From: Lentzea aerocolonigenes
GTDB taxonomy: Bacteria > Actinomycetota > Actinomycetes > Mycobacteriales > Pseudonocardiaceae
Assembly (NCBI RefSeq): GCF_000955955.1
Contig: NZ_JYJG01000484.1
Location: 1-14,623, forward strand
DNA: 14,623 bases
Reading direction: 5' to 3'
The translations under genes and the position numbers were made by a program. Of this stretch, positions 5,860 through 13,193 are shown in pieces. Position 1 is the stretch's first letter; each line of letters starts with the position of its first letter. The notes under the pieces were generated by a model, which was not told the DNA's origin, did not search any database, and saw only the letters and a list, made by a program, of their open reading frames with translations.

Positions 5860-7125
5860 GTGAGACTGCATTGGGCCTGGGTTGTCGCAGGTGTGTCCTT
5901 CATCGCCTTGGTGGGTGCCGCGTCGTTCCGCGCGGCTCCTGGTGCGTTGATCGAGCCGTTGCGGGCGGAGTTCGGCTGGACGACCGGCACGATCTCGCTC
6001 GCCATCTCGATCAACCTGTTGCTGTACGGGTTGACCGCGCCGTTCGCCGCCGCGCTGATGGACAGGTTCGGCGTGCGGGTCGTGGTGACCTTCGCGTTGA
6101 CGATGGTCGCGATCGGCAGCGGGCTGACGGTGTTCATGACGTCGTCGTGGCAGCTCGTGCTGTTGTGGGGTGTCGTCGTCGGGACCGGCACGGGCTCGAT
6201 GGCGCTGGCGTTCGTCGCGACGATCACCGGACGGTGGTTCGTGCGGCACCGCGGCCTGGTCACGGGTGTGCTGACCGCCGGTGGCGCGGCCGGGCAGCTG
6301 GTGTTCCTGCCGCTGGTGGCGTGGCTGGCCGACGCCTACGGCTGGCGGCCCGCGTCGCTGGTGATCTGCATCGCGGCACTCGCGGTGGTGCCGTTGGCGG
6401 CGTTCTTCCTGCGCGAGTACCCGCGCGACGTCGGGCTGCTGCCGCTCGGCGCGACCGAGGACACTCCCCCGCCGCCGTCCGGTGGCGCGGCTCGTCGTGC
6501 CCTGTCCGCGTTGGGCTCGGCTGCCAGGACCCGGCCGTTCTGGTTGCTCGCAGGCGGTTTCGCGATCTGCGGCGCCTCCACGAACGGCTTGGTGGGCACG
6601 CACTTCATCCCGGCCGCGCACGACCACGGCATGCCGACGACGACCGCGGCCGGGCTGCTGGCGCTGGTCGGCGTGTTCGACATCGTGGGCACGATCGCGT
6701 CCGGCTGGCTGACCGACAAGATGGACTCGCGGCTGCTGCTGGCGGCGTACTACGCGTTGCGCGGGCTGTCGTTGATGCTGCTGCCGCAACTGTTCGGCGA
6801 GTCGGCGCACCCGTCGATGCTGGTGTTCATCATCTTCTACGGCCTGGACTGGGTCGCGACCGTACCGCCGACCGTGGCGTTGTGCCGTCAGTACTTCGGC
6901 ATGTCCGGGCCTGTCGTGTTCGGCTGGGTGTTCGCGTCGCACCAGCTCGGCGCGGCCATCGCGGCGTCCGCGGCCGGGCTCACGCGCGACCACCTGGGCA
7001 GCTACGACCTGGCCTGGTACGTCGCGGGCGCCCTCTGCATCGGCGCGGCCGTGTTGTCAGCGTCGCTTGCGCGAAGTCCCGAACATGCCCCGCGTGATCT
7101 CGCGCGCCAGGGCGCTGCCGGCTGA
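5860..7125 (+). CDS. MFS transporter, oxalate/formate-antiporter or monocarboxylate-like
   Basis: An inner-membrane carrier of 421 residues with about 12 hydrophobic segments and the usual central break (about 195-225, Pro-rich TPPPPSGG). Both MFS A-motifs are present: AALMDRFGVR (64-73) between helices 2 and 3, and SGWLTDKMDSR (281-291) between helices 8 and 9. The N-terminus (HWAWVVAGVSFIALVGAAS, then LRAEFGWTTGTISLAISINL) resembles the OFA/monocarboxylate branch; the true substrate is unknown. The GTG at 5860 is the first start before the first helix. The gene is probably controlled by the divergent GlxA-type regulator. Its last 23 codons overlap the 3' end of the opposite HerA-like gene by 69 bp, so the soluble C-terminal tail is encoded antisense to that gene. 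Confidence 0.88.
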   Translation: MRLHWAWVVAGVSFIALVGAASFRAAPGALIEPLRAEFGWTTGTISLAISINLLLYGLTAPFAAALMDRFGVRVVVTFALTMVAIGSGLTVFMTSSWQLVLLWGVVVGTGTGSMALAFVATITGRWFVRHRGLVTGVLTAGGAAGQLVFLPLVAWLADAYGWRPASLVICIAALAVVPLAAFFLREYPRDVGLLPLGATEDTPPPPSGGAARRALSALGSAARTRPFWLLAGGFAICGASTNGLVGTHFIPAAHDHGMPTTTAAGLLALVGVFDIVGTIASGWLTDKMDSRLLLAAYYALRGLSLMLLPQLFGESAHPSMLVFIIFYGLDWVATVPPTVALCRQYFGMSGPVVFGWVFASHQLGAAIAASAAGLTRDHLGSYDLAWYVAGALCIGAAVLSASLARSPEHAPRDLARQGAAG

Positions 7126-8571
7126 CCGCAGGAACGACTTCACCGCACTGTTGCCGAGCACCTTCTCGACGAGCCCCGGTTCCTCCTTCTCCTGACGTTG
7201 GGGTGCCGGGGTTTGTTGTTCTTCCTGCGGTGGCGCGACTTTCTGCATCAGCTGCTCGTACGCCGACTCGCGGTCGACGGTCTCCGAGTACTTGCCGTGA
7301 AGGTCCGAGTTCTGGGCGCCTTGCTTGATCGCGTCGTTGCCGATGGTGTCCATCAATGAGCGAGGCGCGCGCAGCCGGGTCCACGCGACCGGCGTCGGCG
7401 CGCCCTTCTCGCTCAGCACGGTGATGATCGCCTCGCCGATGCCGAGCGACGTAAGTGCCTTCTCCAGGTCGTAGTGCGGCGTCGTCGGATACGTCTTCAC
7501 CGTGCGCGCCAACGCTTTCTGGTCGTCCGGCGTGAACGCGCGCAGTGCGTGCTGAACGCGCGCGCCGAGCTGCGACAGCACGTCGTTCGGGATGTCGGTC
7601 GGCAGCTGCGTGCAGAAGAACACGCCGATTCCCTTGGACCGGATGAGCTTCACAGTCTGGGTGATCTGGTCGAGGAACGCCTTCGACGCGTTCGAGAACA
7701 GCAGATGCGCCTCGTCGAAGAAGAACACCAGCTTGGGCTTCTCGACGTCGCCCTCTTCCGGCAGCGTCTCGAACAGCTCCGCCAGCAGCCACATCAAGAA
7801 CGTCGAGAACAACGCCGGATTGCCCTGCAGCTCGGCCAGTTCCAGCAGACTGACGACCCCCTTGCCGTCGCGCTGCCGCATCAGGTCGGCCGGGTCCAGC
7901 TCCGGTTCGCCGAAGAACCGGTCCCCGCCCTGCGCCTCCAGGTTGACCAGCGCCCGCAGGATGACGCCCGCGGTGCTGCTCGACACCCCGCCGATGCCCT
8001 TCAGGTCCTCCTTGCCCTCGTCGCTGGTGAGGTGCTGGATGACACTGCGCAGGTCCTTGGTGTCGAGCAGCGGGAGGCCCTTCGAGTCCGCCCAGTGGAA
8101 GATCAGGCCGAGCGTCGACTCCTGGGTGTCGTTCAGGCCCAGCACCTTCGACAGCAGGATCGGCCCGAAGCTCGTGACCGTCGCCCGCAGCGGCACGCCG
8201 AGACCCCCCGTGCCGATCGACAGGAACTCCACGGGATACGCCTGCGGCTGCCAGTCGTCACCGGTGTCCTTGGCGCGCGCGTCGGTCCGGTCGCTGCGCC
8301 CGCCTTCTCGCGACAGACCGGACAAGTCACCCTTCACGTCGGCCATCAGCACCGGCACGCCGTTGTTGGACAGCTGTTCCGCGAGCAGCTGCAGGGTCTT
8401 CGTCTTGCCGGTTCCCGTTGCTCCCGCGACGAGTCCGTGGCGGTTGACCATGGACAACGGGATGCGGACGTGCGCGGTCGACTCCACCGTTCCGTCGACC
8501 AGCACGGCGCCGAGCTCGATGGCCGCGCTCTCGGAGGCGTATCCAGCAGCGATCTCAGCTTGAGCCGTCAT
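7057..8571 (-). CDS. HerA/YjgR-type ATPase (DUF853 family)
   Basis: A 504-residue RecA-fold ATPase of the HerA helicase-like YjgR group (E. coli YjgR is 500 residues). Walker A is GATGTGKT (50-57) and Walker B is LVFFFDEAH (281-289, Asp286/Glu287). The family block FFCTQLPTDIPNDVLSQLGA follows at 318-337, and AFTPDDQKAL lies near 345-354. The C-terminal tail (445-504) is charged and low in complexity. The cellular role of YjgR is not established; relatives act as DNA translocases or helicases. The ATG at 8571 was chosen because it begins the conserved N-terminus (MTAQAEIAAGYAS). Longer upstream reading of the frame would run across orn. Divergent from orn; 3' end overlaps the MFS gene by 69 bp. 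Confidence 0.92.
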   Translation of the reverse strand: MTAQAEIAAGYASESAAIELGAVLVDGTVESTAHVRIPLSMVNRHGLVAGATGTGKTKTLQLLAEQLSNNGVPVLMADVKGDLSGLSREGGRSDRTDARAKDTGDDWQPQAYPVEFLSIGTGGLGVPLRATVTSFGPILLSKVLGLNDTQESTLGLIFHWADSKGLPLLDTKDLRSVIQHLTSDEGKEDLKGIGGVSSSTAGVILRALVNLEAQGGDRFFGEPELDPADLMRQRDGKGVVSLLELAELQGNPALFSTFLMWLLAELFETLPEEGDVEKPKLVFFFDEAHLLFSNASKAFLDQITQTVKLIRSKGIGVFFCTQLPTDIPNDVLSQLGARVQHALRAFTPDDQKALARTVKTYPTTPHYDLEKALTSLGIGEAIITVLSEKGAPTPVAWTRLRAPRSLMDTIGNDAIKQGAQNSDLHGKYSETVDRESAYEQLMQKVAPPQEEQQTPAPQRQEKEEPGLVEKVLGNSAVKSFLRSAGSALAREITRGMFGTSRKRR

Positions 8572-8630
8572 GCACGAGGAGCGTAACCAGGTTGCTGCAC
8601 GCCGCCACTCGAAGTTGACGCGTTGCGCAG

Positions 8631-8636
8631 TAATGT
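8631..8636 (+). promoter_or_regulatory. -10 element for a probably leaderless orn transcript
   Basis: TAATGT at 8631-8636 is a good -10 hexamer. The expected start of transcription falls at 8643-8645, on the GTG (8644) or next to the ATG (8647) of orn. There is no good -35 at the right distance. Leaderless mRNAs are common in actinomycetes. Confidence 0.45.
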
Positions 8637-8646
8637 TCGGGGCGTG

Positions 8647-9249
8647 ATGGATCGTCTGGTGTGGATCGACTGCGAGATGACCGGACTCGACTTGGGCAAG
8701 GACGCTCTGATCGAGATCGCGGCACTGGTCACGGACGCCGAGCTCAACGTGCTCGGCGACGGCGTGGACATTGTGATCCACGCGGATGACGAAGTGCTCG
8801 CCTCGATGCCGGAAGTCGTCATGGAGATGCACGCCAAGTCGGGCCTGACAGAAGAGGTGCGCGCCTCCGCGGTGTCGATGGAAGAGGCCGAGGCGGCCGT
8901 GCTCGCGTACATCAAGGAGTGGGTCCCGGACCCGCGCACGGCCCCGCTGGCCGGCAACTCCATCGCCACGGACCGCGGCTTCATCGCGCGCGACATGCCG
9001 GCGTTGGACGCCCACCTGCACTACCGCATGGTCGACGTGTCGTCGATCAAGGAGCTGTGCCGGCGCTGGTACCCGCGCATCTACTACGCGCAGCCGGGCA
9101 AGGGTCTCGCGCACCGGGCGCTCGCGGACATCATCGAGTCGATCCGGGAGCTGGCGTACTACCGTCGCACCGCGTTCGTGCCGCAGCCCGGCCCGTCGAC
9201 CGAGCAGGCCCAGGCCGTGGCCGCTGAGCTGCTGAAGAAGGCCGACTGA
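8647..9249 (+). CDS. orn: Oligoribonuclease
   Basis: A 3'-5' exoribonuclease of 200 residues that degrades two- to five-base RNAs, the last step of mRNA turnover, and pGpG from cyclic di-GMP breakdown. It has the full DEDDh set: Asp8 and Glu10 in [11 protein letters not shown], Asp109 in [11 protein letters not shown], His156 in [11 protein letters not shown], and Asp161. [20 protein letters not shown] is the usual dimer/active-site region. The C-terminal tail [12 protein letters not shown] is of the actinobacterial type. Start: ATG 8647, or GTG 8644 one codon earlier; both fit a leaderless transcript from the -10 at 8631. The longer in-frame start at 8623 precedes that -10 and was discarded. 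It is followed by tRNA-His. Confidence 0.96.
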   Translation: MDRLVWIDCEMTGLDLGKDALIEIAALVTDAELNVLGDGVDIVIHADDEVLASMPEVVMEMHAKSGLTEEVRASAVSMEEAEAAVLAYIKEWVPDPRTAPLAGNSIATDRGFIARDMPALDAHLHYRMVDVSSIKELCRRWYPRIYYAQPGKGLAHRALADIIESIRELAYYRRTAFVPQPGPSTEQAQAVAAELLKKAD

Positions 9250-9260
9250 ACCCCTGATTT

Positions 9261-9288
9261 TTATCTTGGTGGATGCCATTGCTATGCT
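9261..9288 (+). promoter_or_regulatory. Probable promoter of tRNA-His
   Basis: TATGCT at 9283-9288 is a good -10 hexamer, with a poorer -35 (TTATCT, 9261-9266) 16 bp upstream. Transcription would start near 9295, about 9 bases before the tRNA. The region between orn and the tRNA is only 54 bp and clearly richer in AT. Confidence 0.45.
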
Positions 9289-9303
9289 TCTCCCGCCGGT
9301 CAT

Positions 9304-9377
9304 GGTGGGTGTAGCTCAGCTGGCAGAGCACTGGGTTGTGATCCCAGGTGTCGCGGGTTCAAGTCCCGTCACTCACC
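9304..9377 (+). tRNA. tRNA-His (GTG anticodon)
   Basis: A complete cloverleaf: acceptor GTGGGTG/CACTCAC (one G-T pair), D stem GCTC/GAGC, anticodon stem CTGGG/CCCAG with loop TTGTGAT (anticodon GTG), five-base variable loop, and T stem GCGGG/CCCGT with loop TTCAAGT. The extra G at 9304 opposite C9377 is the G-1:C73 pair specific to tRNA-His. CCA is not encoded and must be added by an enzyme. Confidence 0.97.
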
Positions 9378-9387
9378 CTTTTTGTCG

Positions 9388-9417
9388 AAAGGCCTCCGCA
9401 TCGCGGGGGCCTTTCTT
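9388..9417 (+). terminator. Rho-independent terminator after tRNA-His, possible attenuator of the ABC-F gene
   Basis: AAAGGCCTCCGC (9388-9399) pairs with GCGGGGGCCTTT (9403-9414), a 12-bp stem with one G-T pair and a 3-base loop, followed by CTT. It lies 10 bases after the tRNA and ends 18 bases before the ABC-F start codon. CCTTT at 9377-9381 could pair with AAAGG at 9388-9392 and compete with the stem, though only by five base pairs. Confidence 0.8.
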
Positions 9418-9435
9418 CACGTTTCGGGAGTCTTC

Positions 9436-11061
9436 ATGACCACGCTCGTCGCCAAGGATCTCGCCGCAGGTCACGGTGATCGTGTCCTGTTCTCCGGCCT
9501 GGACCTCGTGGTCGCTCCCGGAGACGTCATCGGGCTCGTCGGGGTGAACGGCGCGGGCAAGTCGACGCTGCTCCGAACCCTTGCGGGACTGATCCCTCCT
9601 GAGGAGGGCCGTGTCTCGCTGAACCCGCCCTCTGCGAACGTCGGCCACCTCGCCCAGGAGCCGGAGAGGCTCGAAGGTGAGACCGTCCGTGACTTCCTGG
9701 CGCGCCGGACCGGCGTTGCGGCGGCACAGGCGGCTTTGGACGTGGCCACCGAGGCGCTGACGGCGGGCAACGACGAGGGCTACTCCGAGGCGTTGGACCA
9801 GTGGCTCGCACTGGGTGGCGCCGACCTGGAGGAACGATCGCTGGAGGTCGTCGCGGACCTCGGCCTGACCGTGGGCCTGGACGCGTTGATGACCTCGCTG
9901 TCCGGCGGTCAGGCCGCGCGGGCGGGCATGGCGTCGTTGCTGCTCAGCCGCTACGACATCTTCCTGCTGGACGAGCCGACCAACGACCTGGACCTCGACG
10001 GCCTGGAGCGGCTGGAGAAGTTCGTCACAGGGCTGCGCGCGGGCACGGTGCTGGTGTCGCACGACCGCGAGTTCCTGGCCCGCACGGTCACCAGCGTGCT
10101 GGAGCTGGACCTGCACCAGAACCAGGTCAGGTTGTACGGCGGTGGCTACGAGTCGTACCTCGAAGAACGCGCGCGGGCCCGCCAGCACGCCCGTGACGAC
10201 TACGAGGAGTTCGCGGACACCAAGGCGTCGTTGGAGGCCCGCGCGCGCATGCAGCGCTCGTGGATGGAGAAGGGCGTGAAGAACGCCCGGCGCAAGGCCG
10301 GCGACAACGACAAGAACGCCCGCAAGTTCCGTGCCGACGCGACCGAGAAGCAGGCGTCGAAGGCCCGCCAGACCGACCGCATGATCGAACGGCTGGACGT
10401 CGTCGAGGAGCCGCGCAAGGAGTGGGACCTCCGGATGGAGATCGCCTCCGCACCCCGATCCGGTGCGGTCGTGGCGTCTCTGCGCGGTGCGGTCGTCGAA
10501 CGAGGCGGCTTCCGGCTGGGTCCGGTCGACCTGCAGATCGACTGGGCGGACCGGGTCGCGATCACCGGCGCGAACGGGGCGGGCAAGTCGACGTTGCTGG
10601 CCGCGCTGCTCGGAAGGGCGGAGCTGACCTCCGGCTACGCGACGCTGGGTTCCGGTGTCGTGGTCGGCGAGGTGGACCAGGCGCGCGGGCTGTTCCTGGG
10701 CTCACTGCCGCTGGTGGACGCGTTCCAGGAGGCCGTGCCGGAGATGAACCCGGCCGACGTGCGGACGTTGCTGGCGAAGTTCGGCCTGAAAGCAGCGCAC
10801 GTGATGCGGTCGGCGGCTTCGCTGTCGCCCGGCGAACGGACGCGGGCCGCGTTGGCGTTGCTGCAAGGACGCGGCGTGAACCTGCTGGTGCTGGACGAGC
10901 CGACGAACCACCTCGACCTGCCCGCGATCGAGCAGCTGGAGTCGGCGCTGGAGAACTACCCCGGCACGTTGCTGCTGGTGACGCACGACCGGCGGATGCT
11001 CGAGGCGGTGCAGGTGAACCGTCACCTGACCGTTTCCGGCGGCCAGGTGACGGTGTCCTGA
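9436..11061 (+). CDS. ABC-F ATPase (ribosome-acting)
   Basis: A soluble protein of 541 residues with two ATP-binding cassettes and no membrane segments, the ABC-F layout. Cassette 1: Walker A GVNGAGKST (36-44), signature LSGGQ (155-159), Walker B plus catalytic Glu in LLDEPTNDLD (Glu180). Cassette 2: GANGAGKST (378-386), variant signature LSPGE (463-467), LDEPTNHLD (Glu488). The charged linker between them (about 220-335) would reach the P-site tRNA. ABC-F proteins act on ribosomes, either as translation factors or by removing ribosome-targeting antibiotics; which applies here cannot be told. The ATG at 9436 has GGGAG five bases upstream. The only space for a promoter is before or within tRNA-His, so read-through of the tRNA terminator is likely. 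The stop is one base from the convergent dehydrogenase stop. Confidence 0.92.
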   Translation: MTTLVAKDLAAGHGDRVLFSGLDLVVAPGDVIGLVGVNGAGKSTLLRTLAGLIPPEEGRVSLNPPSANVGHLAQEPERLEGETVRDFLARRTGVAAAQAALDVATEALTAGNDEGYSEALDQWLALGGADLEERSLEVVADLGLTVGLDALMTSLSGGQAARAGMASLLLSRYDIFLLDEPTNDLDLDGLERLEKFVTGLRAGTVLVSHDREFLARTVTSVLELDLHQNQVRLYGGGYESYLEERARARQHARDDYEEFADTKASLEARARMQRSWMEKGVKNARRKAGDNDKNARKFRADATEKQASKARQTDRMIERLDVVEEPRKEWDLRMEIASAPRSGAVVASLRGAVVERGGFRLGPVDLQIDWADRVAITGANGAGKSTLLAALLGRAELTSGYATLGSGVVVGEVDQARGLFLGSLPLVDAFQEAVPEMNPADVRTLLAKFGLKAAHVMRSAASLSPGERTRAALALLQGRGVNLLVLDEPTNHLDLPAIEQLESALENYPGTLLLVTHDRRMLEAVQVNRHLTVSGGQVTVS

Positions 11062-11062
11062 G

Positions 11063-13054
11063 CTACTTCAGGTCGAGCTTGTAGATCTGGGTGTTGCTGT
11101 TGTTGGGGATGGAGTCCTTGTCCCCGTTGGACGTCGTGAGCCACAGATCGCCCTGTGGCGTCTTCTCGACCGTCCTCAAGCGACCGTAAGCGCCCTCGAA
11201 GAACACCTCGGGCCGGCCACCGATCGGGATCCGGTAGAGCCGCTGGCCGCGCAACGCCGCCAGGTACAGCACGTCGTCCACAATGGCCAGTCCGCTCGGG
11301 GAAGCCTGGCTGACCGGCCAGGTGTGCCTGGGCGCCAGGAAAGTCGGGTCGCCGCACTCACCGGACGTGCCCTCGCAGGCGGGCCAGCCGTAGTTGCCGC
11401 CGGGCTTGATCAGATTGACCTCGTCCATGACCGAGTTGCCCAGCTCGGCCTCCCAGAGGCGGCCTTTCGAGTCGAACGCCAGTCCCTGCACGTTGCGGTG
11501 GCCGTAGCTGTACACGTACTTGCCGGGGAACGGGTTGTCGCGTGGGACCGACCCGTCCGGGTTGACGCGCAACACCTTGCCGCCCAACGAGTTCAGGTCC
11601 TGCGCGTTGGAGCTGACCTGGCCGTCGCCGGTCGCGATGTAGATCTTGCCGTCCGGGCCGAAGCGGAGCCTGCCGCCGTTGTGGAACTTGTTGCGCGGGG
11701 CGCCGGTGAGCAGGACCTGGTGCTCGCCCAGTTTTCCGTCGACCAGCCTGAACCTGACGAGCCGGTTGTCGGTCGGGCTGGTGTGGTACGCGTAGATCCA
11801 CCCGTCCTTGTGCTCGACGCCGAGCAGGCCGCCCTCGCCGTCGGTGCTCACGACGTTCGGGACGCGGCCGGCGACGGACCTGGTGCCGTCCGGCGCGATG
11901 CGGATGATGTCGCCGGTGTCGCGCTGGGCGTAGAAAGCCGTGCCGTCCCTCAGGAACTCCAGGCCCCACGGCACATCGGTCTCGTCGGTGATCTTGGTGA
12001 CCTCACCGACGGCGTCCTGTCCCTTGCGCGTACTGGCTTTGATCGGCGCGGTGAACGCGGAGCTCTTGCCAGAGGTGTCGATCGCCTTGATCGTGAACTC
12101 GTAGTCCGTCTGCTGCTTCAGGCCAGCGATCGTGGTCTGCTGCCCGGTCGTGGTGCCGACCTGGATGCCACCGGAGAAGACCGCATAGCTGGCGACACCA
12201 ACGTTGTCGCTCGACGCGCCCCAGGCGAGCGAGACGCTGTTCGCGGTCAGCTTCTGGACGATCGCGTTGTAGGGCACGGTCGGCGGTTCATTGTCGACGA
12301 CGGCGGCCGGTGTGGTCACCGTGACGGAGTTGCTGGCCTGCGAGATGTTGCCCGCGGCGTCCTTCGCGTTGACGTAGAAGGAGTACGTGGTGTTCGGGTT
12401 GAGGCGGGTGACGTTGTTGGAAAGCCCGTCGACCGTCTTCACGAACTGGCCGGACTGGTAGATCTCGTAGCTCGCGACGGCCACGTTGTCGCTCGCCGGT
12501 CCCCACTGCAGGTTGACCGAGGTGGCCGTGAAGCCCTTGACGGACAACGTTCCCGGCGCGCCGGGCGGTGCGGTGTCGACGACGCCGGGCGTGCCGTGGA
12601 CCTCGAACTCCCTGAGCTCGTAGTTCCACCAGCACGGCTTGGTCAGCGAGACCCGGACCCAGCGGCCGAACCCGGTGAACTCCAGGTTGTCGTCACCGCC
12701 GTCGCCCTTCTCGGTGCGGTACATGTCGCGCCAGTACACGCCTTCCGGCGACGTCTGGACCGAGTAGCTCCTCGCGCAGAGGAAGCCCCAGCGCAGCACG
12801 ACCCGGTTGATCGTGGACATCGAGCCGAGGTCGATGGAGATCCACTGCCGGTCACCGTTCTCGCTGCGCCAGGTGGTGCGGCGGTCGACATCGGTGGCTT
12901 TAGTGGCGACGTGCCGGGCGTTGCTCTCGCTGGACGCCGTCGCCGGTCTGCCGAGCGAGAGCAGCACGTCGTCGGCTTGCGCGGGTGATGCCGCGACCAC
13001 CGCGAACGTCAGGGCCGATGCGAGCACGAGCAGTCTTCGCAGCGGTGCAGCCAC
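11063..13054 (-). CDS. Secreted PQQ-type sugar dehydrogenase homologue with discoidin-like and two FN3 domains
   Basis: A 663-residue exported protein. Residues 1-27 are a Sec signal ending ASPAQA. About 30-153 is an F5/8 type C (discoidin-like) carbohydrate-binding domain (LGRPATASSESNARHVATKA, ending ELREFEVHG). About 162-248 and 256-342 are fibronectin type III repeats, each with the WG.SSDNV.VASY pattern. About 350-663 is a glucose/sorbosone dehydrogenase beta-propeller (VPWGLEFLRDGT, EGGLLGVEH, FHNGGRLRFGPDGKIYIATG with His458 as probable catalytic base, YSYGHRNVQGLAFD, PGGNYGWPAC). Homologues oxidise sugars with PQQ, but the substrate is unknown here. The GTG at 13054 has GGGAGG four bases upstream and begins the signal peptide. 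A longer frame would start inside a palindrome. The binding modules suggest attachment to a polysaccharide. Tail-to-tail with the ABC-F gene, one base apart. Confidence 0.9.
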   Translation of the reverse strand: MAAPLRRLLVLASALTFAVVAASPAQADDVLLSLGRPATASSESNARHVATKATDVDRRTTWRSENGDRQWISIDLGSMSTINRVVLRWGFLCARSYSVQTSPEGVYWRDMYRTEKGDGGDDNLEFTGFGRWVRVSLTKPCWWNYELREFEVHGTPGVVDTAPPGAPGTLSVKGFTATSVNLQWGPASDNVAVASYEIYQSGQFVKTVDGLSNNVTRLNPNTTYSFYVNAKDAAGNISQASNSVTVTTPAAVVDNEPPTVPYNAIVQKLTANSVSLAWGASSDNVGVASYAVFSGGIQVGTTTGQQTTIAGLKQQTDYEFTIKAIDTSGKSSAFTAPIKASTRKGQDAVGEVTKITDETDVPWGLEFLRDGTAFYAQRDTGDIIRIAPDGTRSVAGRVPNVVSTDGEGGLLGVEHKDGWIYAYHTSPTDNRLVRFRLVDGKLGEHQVLLTGAPRNKFHNGGRLRFGPDGKIYIATGDGQVSSNAQDLNSLGGKVLRVNPDGSVPRDNPFPGKYVYSYGHRNVQGLAFDSKGRLWEAELGNSVMDEVNLIKPGGNYGWPACEGTSGECGDPTFLAPRHTWPVSQASPSGLAIVDDVLYLAALRGQRLYRIPIGGRPEVFFEGAYGRLRTVEKTPQGDLWLTTSNGDKDSIPNNSNTQIYKLDLK

Positions 13055-13139
13055 AGTGCCTCCCAGGTAGGTGCGACCAGGCGGCGGTGGCTGCGACAGC
13101 CTTCCACAAACGTTTTCAGCAGGCCAGTGACGCCGAACG

Positions 13140-13186
13140 ATGAAGGGCCCCTTCATCCACCTCACGTGGATGAAGGGGCCCTTCAT
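13140..13186. terminator. 47-bp perfect hairpin with self-palindromic arms, between the transpeptidase and dehydrogenase genes
   Basis: The 21-bp left arm (13140-13160) is a perfect reverse complement of the right arm (13166-13186), with loop CTCAC. Each arm contains its own palindrome, ATGAAGGGCCCCTTCAT or its complement, so the arms are also near-direct repeats (16 of 17 bases). It begins 7 bases after the L,D-transpeptidase stop on the minus strand and should act as its terminator. It might also be a copy of a dispersed palindromic repeat; no second copy was seen in the window. Confidence 0.8.
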
Positions 13187-13193
13187 CAAGCTG

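Noticed and set aside
8572..9303. Upstream extension of the HerA-like frame to position 9303
   Set aside because: It would run antisense across all of orn, and the added residues have no family match. The conserved N-terminus begins at 8571.
9382..9435. Earlier in-frame start of the ABC-F gene
   Set aside because: It lies at the foot of the tRNA terminator and has no ribosome binding site. ATG 9436 has GGGAG at the right distance and begins the first cassette.
13055..13189. Longer N-terminus of the sugar dehydrogenase, with a repeated MKGPFI motif
   Set aside because: The repeat is merely the translation of the palindromic hairpin. The signal peptide and ribosome binding site point to GTG 13054.
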